This document shows, piece after piece, positions 19,765 through 27,661 of a stretch of 64,000 nt of DNA. Positions within the stretch are counted from its first letter, which is position 1, and each line of letters starts with the position of its first letter. The stretch is from Rhodovulum euryhalinum (GTDB lineage Bacteria; Pseudomonadota; Alphaproteobacteria; Rhodobacterales; Rhodobacteraceae): positions 1 to 64,000 of the forward strand of contig NZ_SLWW01000005.1 in assembly GCF_004342445.1 (NCBI RefSeq), read 5' to 3'. A program made the position numbers and the translations under genes. Under the pieces are notes generated by a model. That model did not search any database and was not told the origin of the DNA. It worked only from the letters and a program-made list of their open reading frames with translations.

Positions 19765-20080
19765 GCGGACGTGGCGAAATCGGTAGACGCAGCAGACTTT
19801 GATTGGAGTGCCCGCGGGGAAACGCGCGGTGCAGAACCGCTCAAATTCGGGGAACGCTAACGGGCGCGCGCGCCCTAAGCCAATCCCGAGCCAAGCCCCC
19901 TTGGGGGAAGGTGTAGAGACTGGACGGGCGGCGCCTACAGCCCTTGCGGGCCACGGCGAAGGGACAGTCCAGACCACGAACGCCGCCCGAAGAGGATGGG
20001 CGGCGGCGGTGAAAGCCGAAGTGGTACGAAAATCTGCTTCTCGCACGAGAGTACGGGTTCGAGTCCCGTCGTCCGCACCA
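19765..20080 (+). tRNA. tRNA-Leu(UAA) interrupted by a group I intron
   Basis: The exons are 19765-19799 and 20029-20080 and together give an 87-nt tRNA with encoded CCA. The acceptor stem GCGGACG pairs perfectly with CGTCCGC. The D arm is TGGCGAAATCGGTAGACGCA. The anticodon stem GCAGA/TCTGC holds the loop CTTAAAA, giving anticodon UAA. A long class II variable arm (TTCTCGCACGAGAG) and the T arm CGGGTTCGAGTCCCG follow. The gene is unreadable as a normal tRNA without removing the 229-nt insert after U34. It would decode UUA, and UUG by wobble. Confidence 0.93.
19800..20028 (+). ncRNA. Group I intron (IC3-like) in the tRNA-Leu anticodon loop
   Basis: This self-splicing ribozyme candidate is 229 nt. 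Core elements appear in the expected order: P1 (exon ACTT with intron GAGT, giving the U-G wobble at the splice site), P4 near AAATTCGGGG and AATCCCGAGCC, P5 around GGGCGCGCGCGCCC, P6 (CCCCCTTGGGGG), AAGGTGTAGAGACTGGACGG (P6/P7/P3 side), P7 pairing GACTG (19918-19922) with CAGTC (19965-19969), a P9-region hairpin CGCCGCCC/GGGCGGCG, a GAAA tetraloop, and a terminal G at 20028. The core closely resembles the Azoarcus tRNA-Ile intron. No homing-endonuclease frame is present. Confidence 0.93.
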
Positions 20081-20081
20081 C

Positions 20082-20096
20082 CCCCCCTGCGGGGGG
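20082..20096. terminator. Short GC hairpin between tRNA-Leu and carA
   Basis: CCCCCC and GGGGGG flank a TGC loop directly after the tRNA CCA and just past the carA stop. It probably acts in both directions, but it lacks a clear U tract. Confidence 0.45.
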
Positions 20097-20101
20097 CGTG
20101 C

Positions 20102-21253
20102 TCAGGCGCGTTCGGCCATCGCCGCGGCGAAGCGTTCGAACAGGTAATAGCTGTCCTGCGGCCCCGGACTTGCCTCGGGGTGATACTGCACGCTGAAGGC
20201 GGGACGGTCGGCCATGCGGATCCCGCAGTTCGACCCGTCGAACAGCGAGACATGGGTTTCCACCACGCCCTTGGGCAGGGTCTGGCTGTCCACGGTGAAG
20301 CCGTGGTTCATGGACGTGATCTCGACCTTGCCGGTTTCCAGGTCCTTGACCGGGTGGTTCGCGCCGTGATGGCCGTGGTTCATCTTGATCGTCCTGGCGC
20401 CCAAGGCGAGGGCCAGCATCTGGTGGCCGAGGCAGATGCCGAACAGCGGCACGCCCTTGTCCAGCACCTTCTGGATCATCGGCACCGCATATTCGCCGGT
20501 CGCCGCCGGATCGCCGGGCCCGTTCGACAGGAACACGCCATCTGGGTTCAGCGCCAGCACGTCCTCGGCGGTGGCGGTGGCGGGCAGCACGGTGACATCG
20601 CAGCCCGCCGAGGCGAGGCAGCGCAGGATGTTGCGTTTCGCGCCATAGTCGATCGCGACCACCCGGTGGCCCGGCCCCTCGCGCCGTGCATAGCCTTCGG
20701 GCCAGGCCCAGCGCATCTCGTCCCAGCGGTAGGACTGGGCGCAGGTCACGTCCTTTGCCAGGTCAAGGCCCACAAGTCCCGACCAGCCGCGCGCCCTTGC
20801 CACCAGTTTTTCGATGTCGAACCGGCCTTCGGGATCATGGGCCAGCGCCACATGCGGGGCGCCCTGCTGGCGGATTGCGCGGGTCAGGCGGCGGGTGTCG
20901 ACGCCGCCCATCCCGATCCGGCCACGCCGGGCCAGCCACCCGGTCAGCCGTTCCGTCGCGCGCCAGTTCGAGGGCTCGGTCGGGTCCCATTTCACCACCA
21001 TGCCCGCGGCGACCGGCGCGGCGGTCTCGTCATCCTCGGCGTTGACGCCGACATTGCCAACATGGGGGAAGGTGAAGGTGACCACCTGCCCGGCATAGGA
21101 GGGGTCGGTCATGATCTCCTGATAGCCGGTCATCGCGGTGTTGAAGCACAGTTCCGCCACCGTCTCGCCGGTCGCGCCAAAGCCCTGACCGTAGAACACG
21201 GTGCCGTCTGCAAGCGTCAGGCAGGCGGTCGGGCGGGGGGTGGCGGCGGGCAT
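20102..21253 (-). CDS. carA: Carbamoyl-phosphate synthase small subunit
   Basis: This 383-residue glutamine-hydrolysing subunit supplies ammonia to CarB for arginine and pyrimidine synthesis. The N-terminal CPSase domain begins at LTLADGTVFYGQGFG and contains NTAMTGYQEIMTDPSYAGQ. The class I amidotransferase domain has the nucleophile in GICLGHQML, MNHGFTVD, and the His-Glu pair in QYHPEASPGP. Length and all catalytic residues are normal. carB is not in the window. It is convergent with the intron-bearing tRNA. Confidence 0.97.
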   Translation of the reverse strand: MPAATPRPTACLTLADGTVFYGQGFGATGETVAELCFNTAMTGYQEIMTDPSYAGQVVTFTFPHVGNVGVNAEDDETAAPVAAGMVVKWDPTEPSNWRATERLTGWLARRGRIGMGGVDTRRLTRAIRQQGAPHVALAHDPEGRFDIEKLVARARGWSGLVGLDLAKDVTCAQSYRWDEMRWAWPEGYARREGPGHRVVAIDYGAKRNILRCLASAGCDVTVLPATATAEDVLALNPDGVFLSNGPGDPAATGEYAVPMIQKVLDKGVPLFGICLGHQMLALALGARTIKMNHGHHGANHPVKDLETGKVEITSMNHGFTVDSQTLPKGVVETHVSLFDGSNCGIRMADRPAFSVQYHPEASPGPQDSYYLFERFAAAMAERA

Positions 21254-21437
21254 CGCGGTCTCCTCGGGTGCGGAATCTGGCGGACACTAGGCTTGGGGGG
21301 GCAAAGAATCAAGGGTTGCGGCAAAATGTGAATTCACTTGATTTCAATGGGTTATCACGCGGCGGCGCGGCTTGCCTCGCCCCATGGGCGGCCCTATCTT
21401 GGCCAACTTGACGCAAATGCGACAAAAGGTGACCCGA

Positions 21438-21896
21438 ATGGACCTCAGAACCCGCATTTCCTCGGGCCTCAAGACCGCGATGAAGAACCAGGAAGCCCAG
21501 CGGCTGTCCACGCTGCGCCTGATCAACGCCGCGATCAAGGACAAGGACATCGCGCTGCGCGGCGAGGGCGTCGAAGAGGGGGTCGGTGATGCCGAGGTGC
21601 TGGCGATTCTCGGCCGGATGACCAGGCAGCGCCAGGAAAGCGCGCGGGCCTACGAAGAGGGCGGGCGGCTGGACCTTGCCGAGGCCGAGCGCGCCGAGAT
21701 CGCCGTGATCGAGGAATTCCTGCCACGCCCGCTGACCGAGGCCGAGGTGGCCAGGGCGGTCGACGAGGCGATCCAGACCACCGGGGCCGAGACGATCCGC
21801 GACATGGGCCGGGTGATGGGCGTGCTCAAGGCCGATTACGCAGGCCGCATGGATTTCGGCGCGGTGGGCCCGATGGTGAAGGAGCGGCTGGCCTGA
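21438..21896 (+). CDS. GatB/YqeY domain protein
   Basis: This 152-residue single-domain YqeY protein resembles the tail of the GatB amidotransferase subunit. It starts MDLRTRISSGLKTAMKNQ and contains the conserved LSTLRLINAAIKD and IEEFLPRPL segments. Its role is not established; a link to tRNA-dependent amidation is suggested by the domain. It is divergent from carA, a neighbour relation often seen in alphaproteobacteria. The start at 21438 is chosen for the family's usual N-terminus; a longer frame upstream looks unlikely. Confidence 0.9.
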   Translation: MDLRTRISSGLKTAMKNQEAQRLSTLRLINAAIKDKDIALRGEGVEEGVGDAEVLAILGRMTRQRQESARAYEEGGRLDLAEAERAEIAVIEEFLPRPLTEAEVARAVDEAIQTTGAETIRDMGRVMGVLKADYAGRMDFGAVGPMVKERLA

Positions 21897-22111
21897 CCTG
21901 CGCAAGCCGGACGGGACGCCTGCGGCATCCTGTCCTGCGTCCGGACGTGGGCTTTGCGGGCGGGCGGCCTTGCCCCCGGGGTGCGGGGCCCCATCTAGGG
22001 GTAATCGAATGGTAAGGGACAGCGCGTAATGGGGTCCGATGAAGGCGGCGGCTTTCATTGGGGCGGACGGGGCGCTATTCCCGGTGGCGGGACCGAGACA
22101 GGAACGTGACG

Positions 22112-22447
22112 ATGCTGATGAAATACCTCAAGAGCGTGAAACCCCAGGACTGGCCCGCGGTCATCCTGCGCGGCGCGGCATTGATCCTGATCGTGAGCTA
22201 CCTGATCGCGTTCTTCTTCATCTACTCGCACTACATCTTCCTGCTTACGGCGCTGGTGATGGGTCTGCTGCTGGCGCGCGAGATGTATGAGGATCTGGCC
22301 CAGCGGTTCTTCAAGCTGAAGGCCGAGGAATATGAAAAGGACCTGATGGGCCTGCACGAGCATCCCCACCCGGAAGAGAACCGCTCGCTGCTGATCGAGG
22401 GGCGCGCCTCGATGAAGGACATCACCGACCGCAACACGCGGCACTGA
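22112..22447 (+). CDS. Small membrane protein of unknown function
   Basis: This 111-residue protein begins MLMKYLKSVKPQDW and has two closely spaced hydrophobic segments (about 16-34 and 39-58), then a charged cytoplasmic tail rich in Glu, His and Lys. I do not recognise a family. GGAACGTGACG precedes the ATG. It is convergent with lipB, 21 bp away. The 215-bp gap upstream contains no recognisable RNA or repeat. Confidence 0.65.
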   Translation: MLMKYLKSVKPQDWPAVILRGAALILIVSYLIAFFFIYSHYIFLLTALVMGLLLAREMYEDLAQRFFKLKAEEYEKDLMGLHEHPHPEENRSLLIEGRASMKDITDRNTRH

Positions 22448-22468
22448 CGGGCGGTCCCGCCGCCGGCC

Positions 22469-23119
22469 TCAGCCGAAGATCCGGCCGAAGCTGCGCTTCA
22501 GCGCGACGTCCACATCCGCCATCGTCACCGGCAGGCCCAGATCCACCAGGCTGGTGACCCCGTGCTCGCGGATGCCGCAGGGCACGATGCCGTCGTAATG
22601 CGAAAGGTCCGGCTCGACATTGATCGACAGCCCGTGAAAGCTGACCCAGCGCCGCAGCCGGACGCCAATCGCCGCGATCTTGTCCTCGCGCGGCGCGCCC
22701 GATGGGCCGGGCGGCAGGTCGGGGCGCATCACCCAGACGCCGACGCGGCCCGCGCGGCGTTCGCCATGCACGTTGAACTCGGCCAGCGTCGCAATCACCC
22801 AATCCTCGAGCAGGGTCACGAAGCGGCGCACGTCGCGGCCCCGCGCGCCGACATCAAGCATGACATAGACCACCCGCTGGCCCGGCCCGTGATAGGTGTA
22901 TTGCCCGCCCCGCAGCGTCGGAAACACCGGAAACCGGCCGGGATCGGTCAGGTCCTCGACCCGCGCCGAGGTGCCTGCGGTGTACAGCGGGGGATGCTCG
23001 ACCAGCCAGATCGCCTCGGCCGCGCGGCCCGCCGCGATCGCCTCGGCCCGCGCCTCCATAGCGGCGCAGGTCTCGGGATAGGGCGCAAAATCCTCGAAAA
23101 TGCGCCATTCCGGCCCCAT
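22469..23119 (-). CDS. lipB: Octanoyl-ACP:protein transferase
   Basis: This 216-residue enzyme transfers octanoate from acyl carrier protein to lipoyl domains, the first step of lipoate synthesis. Motifs are [12 protein letters not shown], the catalytic Lys in [22 protein letters not shown], and the catalytic Cys in VPCGIREHG. Length is typical. It stands alone and divergent from the peptidoglycan-binding gene at 23239; lipA is not in the window. Confidence 0.96.
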   Translation of the reverse strand: MGPEWRIFEDFAPYPETCAAMEARAEAIAAGRAAEAIWLVEHPPLYTAGTSARVEDLTDPGRFPVFPTLRGGQYTYHGPGQRVVYVMLDVGARGRDVRRFVTLLEDWVIATLAEFNVHGERRAGRVGVWVMRPDLPPGPSGAPREDKIAAIGVRLRRWVSFHGLSINVEPDLSHYDGIVPCGIREHGVTSLVDLGLPVTMADVDVALKRSFGRIFG

Positions 23120-23238
23120 GGTCGTCCTTTCCTGCCTTGACAGGTTTCGCGGGTGACCGCGACACTGTGGTGATCCGGGTGCGTCCGGGCGCGCGTGTGT
23201 GGATTGGCGCCGCAGAACTTTTCGGGAGACATGTCATC

Positions 23239-24618
23239 ATGAAGAAGAATTTTGCAATGGCCTGCCTGGCCGCGAGCGTCGCGATCACCCCGGCCACCCG
23301 CGCGGCGGCCGATGGCGACGCCGTCGTCGGCGGCATCATCGGCGGGCTGATCGGCGGCGCGATCATGAACGAGGCGGCCAAGAACCGCCAGCGGCAGCAG
23401 GTGCGCCGGACCTATTCCGGCCCCTCGGCCGCCACGCGCGCGCAGAACCGCGAGGTACAGACCTCGCTGAACTATTTCGGTTTCCCGGCCGGCACGCCGG
23501 ATGGCGTCCTGGGCCGCAATTCGCGCAACGCGATCTCGCAATACCAGGCATTCATGGGCTATGCGCCCAGCGGCAACCTCAGCCCGTACGAGCGCGACTT
23601 TCTGGTGACGTCCTATCACCGCGCGATCTCGGGCGGGGCGGTGACGTCGCAGATGGTGGCAGCGAACCCGATGGGGACGCGGGGCCTGCTCAAGACCTAT
23701 CAGCAACAGCTTGCCGGCGGCGGCATGGCCGCGCCGGTCGCGCCGATGCAACCCGGGACAACCGTGGTAATCAACCCGCAGCCGGCGATGCCGCAGGCGC
23801 CGGCGACGACCACCGTGGTCGCGCCCAGCGCGGCCGGGGTCGCGGCCACCGCGATGGCCGGGGCAGCCGGGGGCGCCGCCGCGGCCGGGGCCAAGCCCGC
23901 GCTGCCGAACTTCCTTGGCCAGGGCGGCGGGCAGTCGCTGGCATCCCATTGCAACAAGGTCAGCCTGCTGACCAACACCAATGGCGGTTTTACCACGGCG
24001 GCCACGATGACCGATGCGGGCTTTGCCCTGGAAGAGCAGTTCTGCCTGGCGCGGACCTATGCGATCGCCGAGGGCGAGGAACTGGCCGCGCGGATCACCG
24101 GCGTCACCTCTGACGTGATCGCCGAGCAATGCGCGGGCTTTGGTCCGGCGCTGAAGGATCAGATCGCGTCGCTGTCGTTCAAGCCGAAGGACCAGGTTCT
24201 CGACGATGTGCGCGATTTCGTGATGAGTTCGGGGATGCCGCCCGCCCAGCTTGCGGGCACCGCCCGGGTCTGCCTGTCGGTCGGTTACCGGACCGACAAC
24301 ATGGACGTGGCGATCGCCTCGGGGCTGCTGCTGGTCGCGATGGGCGAGGATGTCTATGCCGAGCTGATGGGCCATCACCTCTCGCAGGGCTTCGGTACCG
24401 CCAGGCGCGCCGATCTTGCGCTGGACTGGTACGAAGCCTCGCTTGATGCGGCCGAACGGGGCGCCACCTCGGTCTTTGCCCCGGGCCAGCCCGAGCGGTC
24501 GGAACTGATCCGCAAGGCCGCCTATCGCGTCGGCGGCAAGGCGGACGGCGCCGCGCTGCCTGCGGACCCCGCACGGCCGCAACCCGCGGCTCTGCCGACC
24601 TTTTCGATCGCGAACTGA
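23239..24618 (+). CDS. Peptidoglycan-binding domain protein, exported
   Basis: This 459-residue protein has a signal peptide (about 1-23), then a glycine-zipper segment (VVGGIIGGLIGGAI, about 28-41) like those of outer-membrane-associated proteins. A PG_binding_1 domain follows (about 70-130, VQTSLNYFGFPAGTPDGVLG). A low-complexity Ala/Pro/Gly linker (about 165-235) precedes a C-terminal domain of about 220 residues with Cys residues that I do not recognise. An envelope or cell-wall role is inferred. The start at 23239 (MKKNFAMAC) gives a proper signal peptide. A strong hairpin follows the stop. Confidence 0.75.
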   Translation: MKKNFAMACLAASVAITPATRAAADGDAVVGGIIGGLIGGAIMNEAAKNRQRQQVRRTYSGPSAATRAQNREVQTSLNYFGFPAGTPDGVLGRNSRNAISQYQAFMGYAPSGNLSPYERDFLVTSYHRAISGGAVTSQMVAANPMGTRGLLKTYQQQLAGGGMAAPVAPMQPGTTVVINPQPAMPQAPATTTVVAPSAAGVAATAMAGAAGGAAAAGAKPALPNFLGQGGGQSLASHCNKVSLLTNTNGGFTTAATMTDAGFALEEQFCLARTYAIAEGEELAARITGVTSDVIAEQCAGFGPALKDQIASLSFKPKDQVLDDVRDFVMSSGMPPAQLAGTARVCLSVGYRTDNMDVAIASGLLLVAMGEDVYAELMGHHLSQGFGTARRADLALDWYEASLDAAERGATSVFAPGQPERSELIRKAAYRVGGKADGAALPADPARPQPAALPTFSIAN

Positions 24619-24625
24619 TCCCTGG

Positions 24626-24660
24626 ACGCGGGGGGCGGCGCCGGCCGCCGCCCCCCGCGT
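24626..24660 (+). terminator. Long GC hairpin after the peptidoglycan-binding gene
   Basis: A perfect 15-bp stem (ACGCGGGGGGCGGCG with its complement) closes on a CCGGC loop 8 bases after the stop. There is no U tract, so it may stabilise the 3' end as well as, or rather than, terminate. Confidence 0.65.
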
Positions 24661-24692
24661 CGCTGCCCGTGAAAATGGCGCGAAAATCCCCC

Positions 24693-24721
24693 TTCACATT
24701 GGCGGGCCGACTCGCTATGAA
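24693..24721 (+). promoter_or_regulatory. Promoter of tRNA-Leu(GAG)
   Basis: A -35 of TTCACA and a -10 of TATGAA are spaced 17 bp apart, ending 21 bp before the tRNA. It shares the TTGGCG and GCTATG context with the promoter of the intron-bearing tRNA-Leu. Confidence 0.65.
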
Positions 24722-24742
24722 CCCGCGCACTACCAGACACGT

Positions 24743-24829
24743 GCGGTCGTGGCGGAATTGGTAGACGCGCAGCGTTGAGGTCGCTGTGGGGTAACTCCCG
24801 TGGAAGTTCGAGTCTTCTCGACCGCACCA
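24743..24829 (+). tRNA. tRNA-Leu(GAG)
   Basis: An 87-nt class II tRNA with encoded CCA. The acceptor stem is GCGGTCG/CGACCGC, the anticodon stem CAGCG/CGCTG, and the loop TTGAGGT gives anticodon GAG. A long variable arm (GGGGTAACTCCC region) and T arm AAGTTCGAGTCTT follow. It decodes CUC and CUU. There is no intron. Confidence 0.95.
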
Positions 24830-25272
24830 TCTCTCTCTTCGAACAGATGAGCGACGCCGCCCGGCAGGCCCTGCCGGACGCCTGTCGTTGCCGCGCCCAG
24901 CTGTTCGCCAGGTGCCGCGCGCGCGGGCACAGCGCCGTGCAACTGCCCGAAACCCGTGCGTCCCGGCGTGCTGGCCGTCCGGTCGGGCGGTCGCCTCTGG
25001 CCAATCCCGCCGTCGCGGTGCACCTGTCCGCCATGGCCCCGGCCGCGCGCAGAACGGTCGCAACCGGGTGGGGAAGGGTCGCAAGGATACGGGCCGGAGC
25101 CGGGGAATTCCGGCAACCGTGTCGGGATTGAAAAGGAAAAACAGGGGCTTTTGACCGTTTCCAAGTTCGCCGTTGCACTCCGGCGACCACGTGATACCGT
25201 TCCGGAAAACGGACAGACGTTCCGTCAGAACCAGCGCGCGGCAACAGCGTGCGGCACAACAGGGGGTTACGG
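24830..25272. other. Long non-coding stretch upstream of the ABC importer operon
   Basis: About 440 bp with no convincing gene. A perfect 7-bp hairpin (CCGGCAG, GCC, CTGCCGG at 24861-24877) may terminate the tRNA transcript. Near the operon are a possible -35 (TTGACC, about 25152) and a CCGTTCCGGAAAACGG near-palindrome (about 25196-25211) that could be an operator. Confidence 0.4.
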
Positions 25273-26373
25273 TTGACCGCTGCAACGGACAACGCGTTCG
25301 TGGTCTTTGACCGCGTCCAGAAAAGCTATGATGGCGAAACGCTCGTCGTCAAAGATCTCAATCTCGACATCGGCAGGGGCGAGTTCCTGACGATGCTCGG
25401 CCCCTCGGGATCGGGCAAGACCACCTGCCTGATGATGCTGGCGGGCTTCGAGACCGCGACCCATGGCGACATCCTGCTGGGCGGCAAGCCGATCAACAAC
25501 ATCCCGCCGCACAAGCGCGGGATCGGCATGGTGTTCCAGAACTACGCGTTGTTCCCGCACATGACCGTTGCCGAGAACCTGGCCTTCCCGCTGGAGGTGC
25601 GCAAGATCGGCAAGTCCGAGCGCGAGGAAAAGGTGCAGCGCGCATTGGACATGGTTCAGATGGGCGCGTTTGGCGGGCGCCGCCCGGCGCAGCTTTCGGG
25701 CGGCCAGCAGCAGCGCATCGCCCTGGCCCGCGCACTGGTGTTCGAGCCGGAACTGGTGCTGATGGACGAACCGCTTGGTGCGCTTGACAAGCAGCTGCGC
25801 GAGCACATGCAGTTCGAGATCACCCGGCTGGCGCACAATCTCGGGATCACGACGGTCTATGTCACCCATGACCAGACCGAGGCGCTGACCATGTCCGACC
25901 GGGTCGCGGTGTTCAACGACGGCCGCATCCAGCAATTGGCCGCGCCCGACGAGTTGTACGAACAGCCGCAGAACAGTTTCGTCGCGCAGTTCATCGGCGA
26001 GAACAACACGCTGATGGGCACCGTCAAGGAGATCAAGGACGGCGTCGCGCTGGTGGTGCTGGACGATGGCGAGGTGATCGACGCCAAGCCGGTGAACGTC
26101 TCGAACCCGGGCGACCGCACGCTTGTCTCGATCCGGCCGGAACGGGTCGAGATCAACAAGGACCGGCTGTCGCCGGATGCCCATCTGGTGCATGCCGAGG
26201 TTCTGGAATTCATCTATATGGGCGACATCTACCGCACCCGGCTGCGCGTGGCGGGCAACGAGGATTTCGTCATCAAGACCCGCAACGCCCCCGACCAGCG
26301 CCGGCTGAAGCCCGGCGAGCATATCGAGATCGGCTGGCTGCCGCAGGATTGCCGGGCGCTGGACGCGCCCTGA
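25273..26373 (+). CDS. ABC transporter ATPase, spermidine/putrescine (PotA) type
   Basis: This 366-residue ATPase shows Walker A GPSGSGKTT, signature LSGGQQQR, Walker B LVLMDEP and the switch His in YVTHDQTEA, followed by a TOBE-type C-terminal domain (about 280-360). It powers import by the binding protein and permeases that follow. TTG at 25273 is preferred because AGGGGG lies 7 bases upstream and it places the ATPase domain normally. A GTG eight codons earlier is the alternative. It is first in a four-gene operon. Substrate is unproven. Confidence 0.92.
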   Translation: MTAATDNAFVVFDRVQKSYDGETLVVKDLNLDIGRGEFLTMLGPSGSGKTTCLMMLAGFETATHGDILLGGKPINNIPPHKRGIGMVFQNYALFPHMTVAENLAFPLEVRKIGKSEREEKVQRALDMVQMGAFGGRRPAQLSGGQQQRIALARALVFEPELVLMDEPLGALDKQLREHMQFEITRLAHNLGITTVYVTHDQTEALTMSDRVAVFNDGRIQQLAAPDELYEQPQNSFVAQFIGENNTLMGTVKEIKDGVALVVLDDGEVIDAKPVNVSNPGDRTLVSIRPERVEINKDRLSPDAHLVHAEVLEFIYMGDIYRTRLRVAGNEDFVIKTRNAPDQRRLKPGEHIEIGWLPQDCRALDAP

Positions 26374-26453
26374 CGCCACCGGGCCTCGCCGCGCCCGGGG
26401 CGTCGGGGCCTTTGTCCAAGAACCCGGGTCCAATCAACTGGGAGTGACTGACG

Positions 26454-27581
26454 ATGACGATGAAACAGCTTCTTTCCGCCACCGCGCTTGCCGCGCTGCC
26501 GGCTGGCGCCCTGTTCGCGCAGGATCTGCCGCCCTGCGAGAACTGCGCCGACAGCATCACGGCCGTGTCCTGGGGCGGCGCCTACCAGACCAGCCAGATC
26601 AAGGCCTATGCCGAACCCTATACCGCGCTGACCGGCACCACCTTCACCTGGGACGAAAGCTCGAACGAGGCGGTCGCCAAACTGCGCGCCCAGAGCGAGG
26701 CGGGCAACATCACCTGGGATCTGGTCGACGTCGAAGGCCCCGACAGCCAGCGGCTTTGCGACGAGGGCCTGGCGATGGAGGTCGACCATGACGAGATCCT
26801 GGCCGCGGGTGACGACGGCTCCGCGCCCACCGACGATTTCTCCGATTCGGTCATCAACGACTGCTTCATCCCGCAGATCGTGTTCTCGACCACCTTCGGC
26901 TACCGCACCGACGTGTCGGCGTGGAACGGCAACGAGCCCGACAACCTCTGCGCGCTGTTCGACCTCGAGACCTTCCCCGGCAAGCGCAGCCTGGAAAAGC
27001 GGCCGAAGAAGAACATCGAATGGGCGCTGCTGTGCGACGGCGTGGCCAAGGACGAGCTTTACGACGTGCTCAGCACGCCCGAAGGGCTGGAACGCGCGCT
27101 GGCCAAGCTGGACACCATCAAGAGCGAGACGATCTGGTGGTCGGCCGGCGCCGAGACGCCGCAGCGCCTGGCCGATGGCGAGGTGGTCATGGGCTCGACC
27201 TATAACGGCCGCCTGTTCAGCCTGATCGTGGAACAGAACCAGCCGGTCAAGATGCTGTGGGACTGGCAGGTGTTCGATTTCGACGGCTGGGTGATCCCCG
27301 CCGACCTGCCCGAGGACCGGCTGAACCGCGTGCTGCATTTCCTGCATTTCGCCACCGACACCCAGCGCCTGGCCGACCAGGCCAAGTATATCAGCTATGG
27401 CCCGGCCCGCGCCTCGTCGCAGCCGCTGGTCTCGACCCATGCCGATCTGGGCATCGAGATGGCTCCGCACATGCCGACCAACCCCGAGAACCAGAAGAAC
27501 TATCTGGTGAACAACATCGAGTGGTGGGCGGACAACCAGGACGACGTCGAGGCCCGCTTCCAGGCGTGGCTGGCGCAATAG
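26454..27581 (+). CDS. ABC transporter substrate-binding protein, polyamine type
   Basis: This 375-residue periplasmic binding protein has a signal peptide ending near ALFAQ (residue 23). The core opens with ITAVSWGGAYQTSQ, the standard PotD/PotF-like start, and includes the ligand-contact region VMGSTYNGRLFS. Several Cys residues (CENCADS, LCDEG, NDCF, NLCALF, LLCDG) are unusually frequent for the family and could form disulfides. Homologues bind polyamines, but also other cationic or small organic compounds, so the ligand is open. It lies 80 bp after the ATPase gene; a hairpin follows. Confidence 0.9.
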   Translation: MTMKQLLSATALAALPAGALFAQDLPPCENCADSITAVSWGGAYQTSQIKAYAEPYTALTGTTFTWDESSNEAVAKLRAQSEAGNITWDLVDVEGPDSQRLCDEGLAMEVDHDEILAAGDDGSAPTDDFSDSVINDCFIPQIVFSTTFGYRTDVSAWNGNEPDNLCALFDLETFPGKRSLEKRPKKNIEWALLCDGVAKDELYDVLSTPEGLERALAKLDTIKSETIWWSAGAETPQRLADGEVVMGSTYNGRLFSLIVEQNQPVKMLWDWQVFDFDGWVIPADLPEDRLNRVLHFLHFATDTQRLADQAKYISYGPARASSQPLVSTHADLGIEMAPHMPTNPENQKNYLVNNIEWWADNQDDVEARFQAWLAQ

Positions 27582-27606
27582 GCGCCTGATCCGGCGAAAC
27601 GACCGG

Positions 27607-27633
27607 ACGGGGGGCCGGGCCGCGGCCCCCCGT
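27607..27633 (+). terminator. Intercistronic hairpin after the binding-protein gene
   Basis: A perfect 11-bp stem ACGGGGGGCCG/CGGCCCCCCGT closes a GGCCG loop in the 80-bp gap before the first permease gene. It probably stabilises or attenuates the mRNA so that the binding protein is made in excess. Confidence 0.6.
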
Positions 27634-27661
27634 CGCCACCTACCACCGACGGGGAGACGGA

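Noticed and set aside
19799..20080. Small protein-coding frames in the tRNA-Leu region
   Set aside because: The sequence is explained by a split tRNA and a group I intron; the frames have no ribosome-binding sites.
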